DNA of 64,000 bases from the NCBI GenBank assembly GCA_011033025.1, contig WFMF01000129.1, positions 124,001-188,000 on the forward strand, in the 5' to 3' direction. The stretch's first letter is position 1. Each line of letters begins with the position of its first letter. Made by a program: the position numbers and the translations under genes. The notes below the pieces were generated by a model. The model was not told where the DNA came from. It searched no databases and saw only the letters and a list, made by a program, of their open reading frames with translations. This DNA is from Beroe forskalii (lineage: Eukaryota; Ctenophora; Nuda; Beroida; Beroidae). This document shows positions 12,201 to 24,165 of this stretch, piece after piece.

Positions 12201-12539
12201 CACTTACACTTGCTCTACAGTTAACTTGCAGATCTACCACACCCACTTCAGAGACAGAGACCTCTCACGCTAAACACTTACACTTGCTCTACAGTTAACT
12301 TGCAGATCTACCACACCCACTTCAGAGACAGAGACCTCTCACGCTAAACACTTACACTTGCTCTACAGTTAACTTGCAGATCTACCACACCCACTTCAGA
12401 GACAGAGACCTCTCTCACGCTAAACACTTACACTTGCTCTACAGTTAACTTGCAGATCTACCACACCCACTTCAGAGACAGAGACCTCTCTCACGCTAAA
12501 CACTTACACTTGCTCTACAGTTAACTAGTGCAGATCTAC
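9197..12539. repeat. About 45-copy, 76-bp tandem array of the glycosyltransferase terminal exon
   Basis: The unit runs from tgcagatctaccacacccac to the end of ctctacagttaac and corresponds to codons LQIYHTHFRDRDLSHAK-LHLLYS-stop of the preceding gene. Unit 1 is the real coding sequence (stop at 9268-9270, codon AAC where later copies have CAC). Later units are 74-76 bp, mainly varying in the number of CT repeats in gacctctctcac. More damaged copies cluster at 10980-11940. The joint shares TGCAGATCT: exon ctgcTGCAGATCT and downstream aacttGCAGATCT. Every copy keeps the TAA, so transcribed units lie in the 3' UTR. Confidence 0.93.
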
Positions 12540-14247
12540 TGGGTGAGGGATAGTCCGCAGGACGGGAACCCAACTAGTTCATTTAATGCATTTCTTTGTC
12601 ATATGCCTAATATATATGTCATAGAATTGTAAACTTCATTTATTCTTTTATTGCTGTTCATTGATGTGTTTCGTTTGCTGTACATATTTATTAAAATTTA
12701 TTTTATATTGAATTGGGTTTGTTTTGAGAAACAATTTTTTTGACACAATAGCTGTTTTGTTAATGTTAGTTTTGTGCTATTTATTTATTTTAAGTTCGTG
12801 ATTCGTCATGAAAGACTAGCCAATAGATAAAATATTTTGTTGAAATTTGTTCATCCTTATTCCTGGGTTTCGCAATCTTTGAAGCCACTGATAAATTGTT
12901 GAAGATAGTTATCATAATTCTTTATTTAGTTAGTTGGGTGCAAATTAGACTTGTTAGGTAGCTTTTTTAATAACTGATAATATTGGGAATTTGATTCGTC
13001 CGAAAGTTGCATGTATTATTTTATTGCTGTTGTAATTGTTATTGCAAATCTGAAATTGTTCATCGAGACTAATTTTAACAATTCTGATTTTTGAATAACT
13101 TGACGAAAAATTAAATTCGAGACAAAATTAATTCATCTAAAAAAGGTATTTTATGTTGCAAATTATTGACCTAATAAGCCAACACTTAGCTAATACGAAT
13201 GATAATTTGATTTAAATCGCACGTAATCTTGTCAAAGGGCAGTACAACATTACATCACTGCCCCGGGACGGCACTATTACATCACTCCCACACACGGCGT
13301 GTACTAGCTGATTAGACTGTGGTATTGTATACTGCTTAGCGATGTTACTTCATTACGGAGTTTAAATAAGTCTATCAAATAGACTCATATCCGCTCATAT
13401 GACATCGCACGGTTATGTAATTTATAACTCGAAAGCTGATCATCGTTTATCAAACGACAGTCGAATTTTCTGGAAAATTATATGTTCTGTAGTGAACTGA
13501 TAAAAGTTGTAACTTTTTGATTTTTTGACCCATTATCTTTCTCCTAGGGTATAGCATATTGAATGTAACTTCACTCTCAAGATGACGTAGTATGGAGGTC
13601 TCCAACCAGGGCATAACATGATGGTTTGTGCTGTTAGTTGTTACAATTTAAAGAATTCACTTACTGTATGTTTTTTATTCCCTTATGGCCACCCATGAGG
13701 CAGTTTTTTAATTAGACTCAATTCATACCCTATTCTTCTTACCTTCTCGTTTAAAACCCCAGTGCTGTTCACTATTGCCTTTGCAGTCTCAAATACTCGT
13801 GCACGCTCACAAATTCTCATGGAAGTAAGGCGACCTGGAGGTTTAAAAGGCTACACTAACAGTGATAAACACAGCGTATTGAATAGATCATTACGAAATG
13901 AGCTGTTAATAATGCCCTAACCATTCTCTCTGCAATTATAGTCACACAGGCCAGTATCGGATGACGCTGCTAAAATAAATCGTACATTTTCAAGGAGAGA
14001 CTATTACCTTATTACGTGTGATTGTGTGTACAGTAGAAGAGCTTATTACGTGGCCCCCTACACCGTGATCAATTTACGACGTGTAATATATTACATGCGT
14101 AACATTTGAAGGACTTGTAGAATAGGGCCAGGTGTCATTCACATATATCAGTTTGGGATCAAATTCTTAATCTTGGCACTAAACGTGTAACAATCTTGAG
14201 ATACATGTTCCTGTTGTTTTTTATTGACGAAACAAAAACTACTTCAG
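12540..14247. other. A+T-rich intergenic stretch, no gene seen
   Basis: After the array the sequence turns unique (gggtgagggatagtccgcagg) and then A+T-rich, as expected for a 3' UTR and intergenic DNA. I found no exon with a supported frame. The 5' exon or exons and promoter of the next gene must lie here or further upstream, but I cannot place them. Confidence 0.5.
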
Positions 14248-17200
14248 GAAATTGAGCCTGTTCTAGAAGCACCAGATACCACTAAGAGTACCTTGAAGCC
14301 AACTGTTTTCAAGAAGCCCAAGCTAAAAGCAGCCGTTGCCGAGGAAGTAGACGTTACGGAGACATCCTCAACAGAGCCTGAAACTGAAGATGTCGTGAAG
14401 GAGGAGGTGAAGAAGGTTGCTTCGATCTACTCCTACAGGTAGAAACCCTGGATATTATGTTTGTTTCCTCAAAATAGGCGTTATTGAAATTTGAATATTC
14501 CATCCAACCAAGCGAATCTGACATAACAAATTGGTATAGATTCAAAGTTTCAGGCTCGCATAACAAGAATTATCATTCCAGGAACGAAGACAATGTCCTC
14601 ATTAAGAACAGACCAGGGAAGAGGTTTGTCACGTTCAGTGAAGAGCCGGTCAAAGTGGGGATTGCTGCCCCACGGACATTCACCAGGAACTACATCAAGT
14701 CCAACCACAAGAAGAAGAAGGATATCACCTCGGAAGGACTCTACATGCTAATGAAGAATCCAGAGGTTTTGCAGCGCCTCGATAATGCTGAGGACGCCCC
14801 TAAGCCAGCCGTTAAGCCTGCAGATCAGTCGACCCCTGACTCAGATCTCGGAATCAAAGTCAACTCCCACGACCAAGTGAAAATCCGGTATTTCAAGGCT
14901 CCGACGGCTGGGAGCTTCGCTCCTGCAGCCTCTGTCAAAGAGGGAAGTGATGGGGAGAGTGTTTCCAGTGGGGACAGCAGTGAGGAGAATGTATACGTTG
15001 TGGGGCAGTCCGAACACGACGAGGAGTGTCTCAACATTCTCAGTAATGGACTCGATGAGGACGACGATGAGAGTGAAAAGTTCTTCCAGAATTCCACGCC
15101 ACTCAAGGAAACAAACATTGACGAAGTTATTTACTGTGCAAAAATGACCGAAGTTATTGAGAACAACTCTCCCAAGAAGTTCAAAGAAACGAGTTTGATC
15201 GAAACGCCTCCTGCTCCCAACGCAGCAGAATCTGAAGAATCCGAGGAGTCGTCTCTTGGTTCGGTTGACAGTGGAATTCATGAAGCTGGAACGGATCACG
15301 ATAGCCCAGTTGACGAAGTTCCGCCCGTTCTTCTCCCGAAGCCTGCTCTTCCTCCAAAGCCCAGCGTTGCTCCCAAACCAAGCCCAGCTCCCAAACCAGC
15401 TCCGGCTCCTAAACCAACAGTTGCTGTTGCTCCATTGCCTGCCATTCCTCCCCGACAACCAGCTGCCCCAGTACCTCCGACGTCGTCTAAGCCAACAGTT
15501 GCTGAACCTAGTAGCTTGAAACCTGCCCCTTCACCACCTAAAGCAACTGTGGTTCCAGACAATGCCGGTGAGGAGTCTGGGGAGTCGGAATCTGAGTCCG
15601 AAATCAGTGAAACTGAGAGTGAAGAAAGTGAATCGTGTAGTGACGACAGCAGTGATGACCGACCACCGTCACCTGAGGGCCATGAAATGACGTATCTGCA
15701 GTATGATGAGGAACCAATGCTGCCTAAGTATAAAAGAGAGGTTCGGTCTGAGAAAAAGCAGGAAACTGTTTCGGTCAAGCAGGTTCATCTCAGTATAGCA
15801 CCTGAAAAAATCCCCAGGGCAGCTTCACCTTCTTTCAGACAATCACTGACAGAAAATAAGCCTCCTGAAATCCCCAGAACATCTCTCGAAAATTTCTTCA
15901 GCCCCGTTTCCCCTGCAGAAGTTGAGTCTGATGCGAGCTCGGATTTGTCTTCAGCAAGATCAGATCACGTCGATGGCCCAGCCAAAGCAGCTAATGAAGA
16001 AGCATTGCGTGCCAAGGAATTAGAGAGACAAAGGCAAGTCCTACAAAAGCAAGAGGAACTTAAAGCCCAGCAGCACCTTCAGAGACAGCTTGAGCTCAGG
16101 AGACAGCAGCAAGTACAGATCGAAATAGAACGAAAACAGTTAGAAGAGCTCCAGAGGCACAGAGAGCTACAACGTATCCAAGAGATGCAGCGACAAGAAC
16201 TCATGAAAATACAACAAGAAGAAAGGAAACGTGAACTTGAACTGGAGAAACAAAAAATGCAACAGTTGGAGGAGAAGAGGCAAAGGGAACTTGCAGAGCA
16301 ACTGGAAAGGGAGAGGCAGGCTGAAAATGAGAAAAAGCTTCGGTTAGAGAGACAGGCGAAGGAAGAGGAAAGAAAAAGGCAAGAAATTTTAGCTAAAGAA
16401 GAGGAAAAGAGCAGGCAAATGGAACTTCTACGACAAATTGAAATAGAGAAGCAAAAACAGCTTGAAGCTCAACGAAAACACCAGGAACAGCAGAAGAGTG
16501 CCAGAGTTGCCCAGCTGCATTCCGATATCGATGATATCGACAGTTTGCTGGAAGGTCTCATGGAGATGGACCCCCTGATCCACCAGCAGAGTCAGCAACA
16601 GAAGCTCAAACAACTCGGTTGGTTATTCACCTCTCCTATCATCTTTATCTTATTTATTGTATGCAGAACCTGACAATTAGAACTTTAGTACCTATGACAA
16701 TGGATTTCGTTTTTATTTAATAAGCACCTTCAATCTTCACTTTTCAGCCAAGTTTAACTTGAGTGGGCTTTGAAGTTCGCCAATACTTTGTACCTCACAC
16801 CTCCTCACCTCGATTCCCTTTCAGAGGCTGAGATATGGGAGAGCAAGCAGCGGGAGGCGACCCAGCGACGCCAGCTGGAAATAGAACAAGCCCGAGTGGC
16901 ACACGAAGAACGAGCCCGAACCGAGCAAGCAAGACGTGAAGCCGAGCGCCAGGCTGCTGACGAGGAGAAGAACAGAAAGGAAGCCGAATTGGAGGCAATC
17001 CGTGAGCGGAAGAGAAGAATGAGGGAGATGACTTTGGACGATGTGCTGAAGCTCCAGAAGAGCAAGCCTAAGGGGTCCTCACCTACACCCTCCTGTCAGA
17101 TCTGAAACTGTGACTGGTGTCAGGAGGAGTTCCAATGAGTCCCTCAACAGTCTTACTGCAAGTATGTGGGTTAAATGTCATGAAAACTTTATTTTGTTTC

Positions 17201-20200
17201 TTTATAACTACATCTCTGGAAAAGGTGGCATGTTCATAGAAACAAGGTAGGATAATCACTGGATAAGGTGGCCTGTTCATAGGAACAAGGTAGGATAATC
17301 GTGGAGCTATAAATAGCTCCAGGAGTCACCCCCCATGTGTGTTGGAGGCTGAGAGCTGTTGTTCATTAACGTGTGCTCCTGTGTCTCTGGGACCATGCAT
17401 ATCATGTTACCTTGCGGGGGCAGTGTGTAGGTTGTGTCAGGTTGATATGATTGGTGTATGAAGATGAATAGTATTGTTACACACCGCTCCTTTGACAGGC
17501 AGGGAGACAGGGAGACAGCCGTGTCCGGTGTCATGTACAGTGTAACACAGTGTACTTTATACAGGGAGGCACAGTGTACTTTATATACATTATACAATGT
17601 ACAATGTACCTTGTATACATTGTACAATACGTGACAGTAAAGTGTAAACTCCCTTCATTGGGGGTGTAAATGGTCATTGTTCATGCGATATAAATAATTA
17701 TCAACGTATTCTGATAACTTATTAAATATGTAACTATGCCGCCATCTGATAGCCCACTGTATGCTTATAGACAACACCCTGGTGATATGAAATATTCTGC
17801 TAATTCATTCCTGCAGCGGACACTGCATATAGGCATTTCAACGCAGCGCGGATTGTATGTCAACTTCAGGCAATGTTCCATGTAAACATGGAGCCTTTAA
17901 TTCAATAATACCCCTAACTCGATATGCACCAGTTCTTCCTAGGTGTAACAGGTGTAGTTATATATGCATTTAAAGGCTACGCACGATACACGACAGGTTG
18001 TTGGGAGATGGAAGTTATGTCATTATCATGGTTTAGAGTGGTGAAGTTGTGATCTGAAGATGATTTATATAGTGTTTGTGGTGTGCTCCTTCAAATTAAA
18101 CTAATTCTATTTATAGCACGGTGATAGATTTAAGGGCATACCATGTTTTGTTGTTTAATATTCACATGAAGACTCTTCTTATCCTTGATGGTGCGCAGTG
18201 CAATGTCATTCCCCACAATTTGAAGACCTGAACTGTCTTAACTTACGCTAAAGTGTTACATGATGCAATGTTACAATGTTACGTGGTGCAATGTGGATGT
18301 GAGTTTTGTGTGGTTTCTCTCTACCACTGGACATTATGATACCTACAGTAAGGAAGTCCAGTAGGGATAATTACCATTTAGATTATACTCTGCCCCTCGT
18401 TATTAGACCTGTTCTAGACATGAGCTCTCATGGGCTATAACCCGACCTCGGGTCACTACTACTTCTTATACAGGGTGACCCTTTCCGCTGACTCGGGTCA
18501 CTGTTACTTCCTATACACAGGGTGACTCTTTACTCTGACCCGGTATAGTGGATTAAAGGAATTAGACCTGTTTTAGACAGGAGCTCTCAGGGGCTGTAGC
18601 CCGACCTCGGGTCACTGTTACTTCCTATACAGGGTGAATCTTTACGCTGACCCGGGTCACTGTTACTTCCTGTATTCAGGGTGACCCTTTACGCTGACCC
18701 GGTATAGTGGATTGCAGGAAATTATGTAATACTTGCAGAATAATGTGATGTGGAGGATGTTTTAACACCTCAGGAATTACGGAATACGGTCCATGCGGAT
18801 TTAATCTGTCGTCTAACTTCAGAATTACACGTCCAGAGTTCAGCGTTATGATGTACAGTGAAATTTCTCAGTTTAAAAGTACTAGCTCATTCCGTGCCTT
18901 TGTATTGACAGAAAAGTAGATAATTATGATATGACGCTTTCAGATGATCTGTTGATTCTTATGCACCCTGAAATAAACCTACCTCGCCATTCGCTTTCGA
19001 GTGCTGGTTTTTTAATAAATCTCGGTAAAATTGAATCCAGGTGATCAGTAAAACTTATGGTTGAGTAAGATAGCACTACTGACTGTGTACCTCACACGTA
19101 TCTCTCAAGGGATTTACTGTGTGACAAGGTGATGACATGTATTGAGTGGGAAGATGTGACGACACCAGTCTAGTAACAGAAATAGTGCACTATCGTCTTT
19201 TGAATTCTATTGTTTGGATTCTATAAGTATTCTAGAAATTTGCTAGGTATTTCATAGTATCCCTAGGAATGTAACTCTAAGCTTCTAAGGATCAAGGGGT
19301 CTTAGAACACTCCACAAAGCTCCACCATTTAATGAAAATGGCAGTTTTTCTTTCAATAGCTGTAAGAAAAGCCTGGTATTTGGTAATTGGTATCCAATGC
19401 ACACGTATCATGGTGTAGAACCCAACACTGAATATCGTATATATTTTGTAGTGTAGACTGTACTTTGATGATTCCTAATGATCGTAATGATTCTATTTCT
19501 AGTTCACTTAACATCCTAACTTTTTGAGTACTCTGTGAGTACAGTAAGTGTTTACTGTGTGTACTATCACATTATATAATGTGATTTTAATGGGATTCCT
19601 AGTGTCATTTTCCAGCTTCGAACTTCAGCAGTTCAGCTTTTGTTCTAAATCTAGAAATCAAGTGCACAGATGATTGGCTGAAGTTACTAACGTCATTATC
19701 ATGCTTAAGAATGCCGAATTGATGTAGTTGGACTTCATTTTTCTATACACGGGATATCCCTGGATGCGCTAAAAATATTAATTGTCAAGTTTTGTACTAT
19801 TTGGACTTTGATCCTTTGATCCCAAATTTTTAATTGCACTATTAAAGTATTAAGGGGGGGGGGGGCGGGTAAATCTGGGACCCGAACAAATTTATAAAAT
19901 TGTAGTACATGATCCTTTGATTAATTGTTGATTGTAGTAGCAATGCACAATGGCCAATGACAAATGATTTCTATCACATATATACACTACGTCTACGTGT
20001 GTGGCGTGTACACTACATTACATAATGTATACTAGACGAATGTATGGTGATATACCATACATTTCTACTTGCACACTGACAGCAATCACATATACCTGAT
20101 ATCTTGAATATAGCGGGGGAGATTCGGGTACTAAGTTGCAGACACAGGGCCGGTGGGTGGGTCTATTTTTCCCTCGAATGTCGTTTAGTACCTGGGTACT

Positions 20201-23200
20201 AAAATACGTGGTCATCAGCTGGAATTTGAAAAATCAGTTGGTACCTTGGTACTAAAATACGTCGATATCTACTGATTTCGTAGAATTAGAGTATGAAATA
20301 TTTACTTTTCCCCGTAAACTGCGGGAAATTCATCTCCAAAATTTAATTTTCTGCCTGATCACACATTAATTAGATAATGCGATACATTTTGGAGCCACAT
20401 AACATGCACCCACATTCCAATATTTTTTCTGCGTTAGCACAAATGCGTTAGAATGAGCGGGAACAGCAACTTCGCGATTGCTAAATCCGACGCTTATTAA
20501 TGACTGACTGAGCTACCTAGCCACCAAACATTCTGTAAACATTTAGCAATTTTGTTTGGTTTTAATCACTTGTACAATGAACATATTCTGTAATATCTCA
20601 CTCTTAAGTAATATCTCACTAAGAATACCTATTACCTAGTGCCTTCGTATGGCGAGTGCTCACATGAATTGAAACTTACATTTTCAATGTGTCATAACTT
20701 TTGAGATGTGCAAGCTAGAGAGATGGTCACAACCCACAAAACTTCGAACATGGTGTAGTCACCCATAAATCCTGTGTGGGTTTAGGACGTGGGTACTTTA
20801 CCAACACACCTAAGTGTTATAAATGGTTATGAAACCTTGATAAAGATCCAAAAGTTTCGAGTGGAATCATTAAAATGGCGATTTTAGGGCAATTCTTAGC
20901 TAGTCACGTGACCATATTAAGCATTTAAGTTCTCGTCCCCTTAGCCGAAATGGAAAATTTGACTTCATCAGGTCGCAAATTAATTTTTATATATTTTGAC
21001 CAAAACGATGGTAGTATCTTAAGTTAATATGTAAACGTTAAAAACGCATTTTATTAATTATCATGATCATGTGATCTAAGTCACGCGATCAAAATCAGAA
21101 ATTTTGATTCTACGCTTTTGGCTTGGGCCAAATCAAAGTTTTCGGATACTGTTAGGGTTTTCATAGCTATAAAACAAGCTGGAATACGCTCTATTTCGAA
21201 AGATTGTAGGCAAAGATAAAGAATCACCTCCAACTTCACTTGGAAAAAGCATGACGTGCTAAAATATCATATGACTGGTTCAACCATGAAACTTCAGTTT
21301 TGTTCTCAAAAACTGCTACCAGAGTCATTTTTAGAACCAGATTACAGATGAAGCAACAAAAACATTCCACCATCATGATTATCTCAAAAAACGACAATAA
21401 TCGACGCACCCAAATGTAGGGGCTAGGGCTTTATAAAAAAATATAGGGATGAAGGGAATGAAATGGAGGGGAGAGCTTGGGTCAATTGGTTATGAGTAAG
21501 CCTTCACTGGACAAAATAAATCCAAAATACCGAAGAGCATAAAAATTGCTTATAGCTGTTTTCCCACAAGGTTATTTTGCAGGGCAGTGGGCACGAATTT
21601 CAACTTTGCCTGGCACAAAATAAATGAGGAGTTCAGTTGTATGATGATTGGGAAACTATTGTAAAATTGTAATGTGCCTATGTCAATATCAAATACTCAA
21701 ATAGCACTTTTTCAAATTCCTTTGTACTACCAGTGTCTGGAATTAAATTTTCTATTCTGGAACTGCTCCAAAAACTTAGATTTAGGGTGGGTGTCTTAAT
21801 CTTTTATGCCAAAACCACTTAGTACCCAGGTACCAAAATACAGGTGGGTGGTGTCAACTCAAAAAAAGGCCAAAATGCAGGATCGTCGGCCCTGTGTCTG
21901 CAACTTAGTACCTGAATCTCCCCCGAATATAGCCGAATATAGTTCATGTACATTACTATGATCTCTCTCCACTAATGCCGTGTACATCAAATCATGGTCT
22001 ATATTCAGCAAAGGCAAACACTTCACGTGTGGAAGATATCTGAGGATGTGATCACTAGACGTCTCTGAGGATCCATTGTAGGATTCTGGGAAACAGTGCT
22101 ACCATAGACAGGACTTCCGAGAGTTTCTGAGAAGTAGGGATCAAGGGACTATCTCGTCTGCTCTCAAATTTAGCTTGCCATTGAGCCATTGGCATAACTT
22201 GTGTATAACGCCAGTATTCATGGAACTGTCAACTGCATATAGACTGGTCTGTTAGATGCGAGCCTGAAGAAGGTTATTTTTGGCTGGTATAACGGGCTGC
22301 AAATATTCATTTTCACGGTAAAGGATTAATGTAACCTATTTCAGGTCTGGATAAAGTGAACAATGGAACTCTGCGAGGTCAGACCAGTAATCAGATGATT
22401 GCCCCCATATCTCTGATACACGAGATAATCAACCCTCAAACGCAGGTTTCTGGTGTTGGTAGTTGAAACTTGTGTAATCATGTTATATGCAATGTTTTAT
22501 TTGGAAGCAAGCCCTGTACGATTATCTTACAATGAAAACTTACAATTGAAGTGCGATTAGTCGAATTATCAAACCTATGTTCAAGCAGAATCCTCACATC
22601 CACTAATTGGACTCCATATATCAAACACGACGTTAACCCTTGAATTTCAGGAGACCTCAGGCAGTACATCAGTCCCCCCTGAAACCTCGCGTCAACTCCC
22701 TGTTATAGTGGACAACGAACTGGTAGCCTCGCCCAAGCAGCCCCGCCGAGCTCCAGTCACCATAGAGAGGGATGGACCTGTGGACTTTCAGTGCCATTAA
22801 AACCAAGCTGGAACACACGCTGCCCATGGCTCAGCCAGCCAAGATGGGGGAGTATGGCAAGCCTCCTAACTCCTTGGTGGAACCGTACATTGTGCAGGCC
22901 AAGATAGAGACACTGGGTAGAGCCCCAACTACTACACAGCCACAGTACAATACACAGTACAGTGCTCAGCCACAGTACAGTGCTCAGCCACAGTACAGTG
23001 CTCAGCCACAGTACAGTGCTCAGCCACCTACACAGTACAGTACACAGCCACAGTATAATGCACAGCCACAGTACAATACACAGTACAGTGCTCAACCTTC
23101 TACACAGTACAGTACACAGCCTTCTACACTGTACAGTACACCGCAACAACTCAGTGTTCAGCCTCCTAAAACAAGCCCGATGTCTCCTAATACAGCACGG

Positions 23201-23212
23201 GCGAGTCGATAG
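14248..23212 (+). CDS. Large acidic/proline-rich scaffold protein with long coiled coil
   Basis: Predicted exons: 14248-14438, 14582-16617, 16825-17161, 22345-22445 and 22651-23212; the 5' start is not found. In order: an acidic segment, a basic segment (NHKKKKDITSEGLYMLM), acid/serine stretches, a proline block of PKP/PPKPxxAPKP repeats resembling SH3 ligands, and about 220 residues rich in E, R, Q and K that form a coiled coil. It is interrupted by DIDDIDSLLEGLMEMD, which resembles a paxillin-type LD motif, and continues for about 90 residues in exon 3. Exon 5 has YSAQPQ repeats. I do not recognise the family; a cytoskeletal or adhesion adaptor is an inference. Two single-base disruptions break the frame: near 17050-17100 and in the TTT at 22786-22788. 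In each, removing one homopolymer base restores a frame that matches the phases of the flanking exons, so either assembly error or pseudogene decay is possible. Exon 5 has no convincing donor. Confidence 0.65.
16618..16824 (+). other. Intron of the scaffold gene
   Basis: The donor after CAACTCG at 16617 (gttggt) and the acceptor tttcag at 16824 join codon G|AG, linking the two halves of the coiled coil (KLKQL to EAEIWESKQRE). If unspliced, a stop follows at 16671-16673. Confidence 0.7.
18405..18720. repeat. Tandem duplication of about 160 bp with inner repeats
   Basis: Two copies, each starting near tagacctgttytagacakga and ending ggtatagtggatt. Each copy contains two smaller units built on cgggtcactgttacttccta, tacagggtgac and ctttacgctgac. 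Confidence 0.75.
20115..21924. mobile_element. Mutator-like non-autonomous element, 1.8 kb
   Basis: The ends are inverted repeats reading GGGGGAGATTCRGGTACTAA and continuing GTTGCAGACACAGGGCCG, with one mismatch over about 38 bp. Both sides carry the 9-bp direct repeat gaatatagc (20106-20114 and 21925-21933). Long inverted repeats with a 9-bp target duplication fit Mutator-like elements. Subterminal copies of TTAGTACCTGGGTACTAAAA and ggtaccttggtactaaaat lie near both ends and could be transposase-binding sites. There is no transposase ORF. It lies inside the scaffold-gene intron. Confidence 0.8.
22930..23150 (+). repeat. In-frame coding repeat (YSAQPQ)
   Basis: An 18-bp unit, cagccacagtacagtgct and variants, repeats inside scaffold exon 5 and encodes YSAQPQ, YNTQ and YSTQPS. 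It is low-complexity Q/Y/P sequence. The repeat is imperfect and stays in frame. Confidence 0.85.
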
Positions 23213-24165
23213 TGAATTTTGGAGATTGGTTTCAGTCCAAAAATTGACTCCAAAAATTGACTCCAAAAATTGACTCCAAAACCAGAAATTGTTTTTGCGT
23301 GTAGAATTAGGAAACTGATCAAGAAATTAGTTGACTGAAAATTGTAAAAACTAAGAAACTTCTAAACTCGATGCTATTGAATAGTGCCGACTTGTTCTAG
23401 TGACTAAAATCTTTGATCTGGTTCCTGGGGTAGAAACTGAAAACACCTACAGACTCGAAACTTCCAGTTCATGCAATGGGGAGGCGACACTCCGTGTACT
23501 TAGTGTTTCAGTATCTGCCCAAGGTCAGATCAAAGTTTTTGGTCACCACCCAGCACTATTCAAATGCGCCGAGTATATTCTGGAATTTCGAACTTGTAAA
23601 TTACAGCATGATGTCATATTACGTCAATACTTTCATTACATGACATGTTGCATTGTTAACTTATGACATGTACATGTACTGGATCCACCACTGAACTACT
23701 CTCAAATTTGATGAGATGCATAACAATCTCATTACACTGCGCACATGTGTGTTTGTGCTACAGTTGTTGTTACACGATACTCTTCTCCGAAAATACTCCC
23801 GGGTGGGACAAATACGGCAAAATTAACTTGCGGTACTAGCAAAATTTTGAGGTTTCGAGATGGAAATTATTTTTCAGTGTTTTTGTTTGCGCGCGCCGCG
23901 CGAACATTTATTTTAAATACCATGCTGATTGAATTGATATATCTCCAATTGAATCGCCCTTTTCTTTTACAAAAAGGCAAATAAGAGGGTTAAAAATGGA
24001 CGTGGCTTGGAGGATTTGTGTATACTAACTGCTTACTGTTAACTGTGAAAAGTGTCCGGAAAATGGTTTTGGTGCAAAAACGTCGTAATTGTTATATAAG
24101 CAGTACCCTGAAATACCTCTTTAAAAACTGATTAAGTTGACTGCTGGCACAACACATGAAATGAT
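23213..24165. other. Non-coding interval between the two proline-rich coding segments
   Basis: It opens with three or four copies of a 16-bp caaaaattgactc unit (23235-23283). The rest is A+T-rich with one GC-rich patch (gcgcgcgccgcgcg, near 23890). No exon was recognised, although an unseen connecting exon could explain how 14248-23212 joins 24253-25441. Confidence 0.5.

Larger units (their letters stand above)
17162..22344 (+). other. 5.2-kb intron of the scaffold gene, repeat-rich
   Basis: The donor gtatgtggg at 17162 and acceptor tttcag at 22344 give codon A|GT. It holds a 43-bp direct duplication at 17218-17303, short acagtgtacttta and tacaatgta repeats at 17540-17635, a larger duplication at 18405-18720, a poly-G run near 19855 and the Mutator-like element at 20115-21924. 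No coding exon is seen inside. Confidence 0.55.

Noticed and set aside
9197-12539. CRISPR array
   Set aside because: Units are contiguous without unique spacers, derive from an exon, and the genome is eukaryotic. The same applies to the other arrays.
14825-15778. Minus-strand ORFs of up to 205 codons opposite the scaffold exon
   Set aside because: They mirror the biased codons of the real plus-strand exon. They have no domain or splice logic.
22757-23266. Minus-strand ORF rich in CTVLCRRLSTVLW
   Set aside because: It is the antisense of the in-frame YSAQPQ coding repeat.
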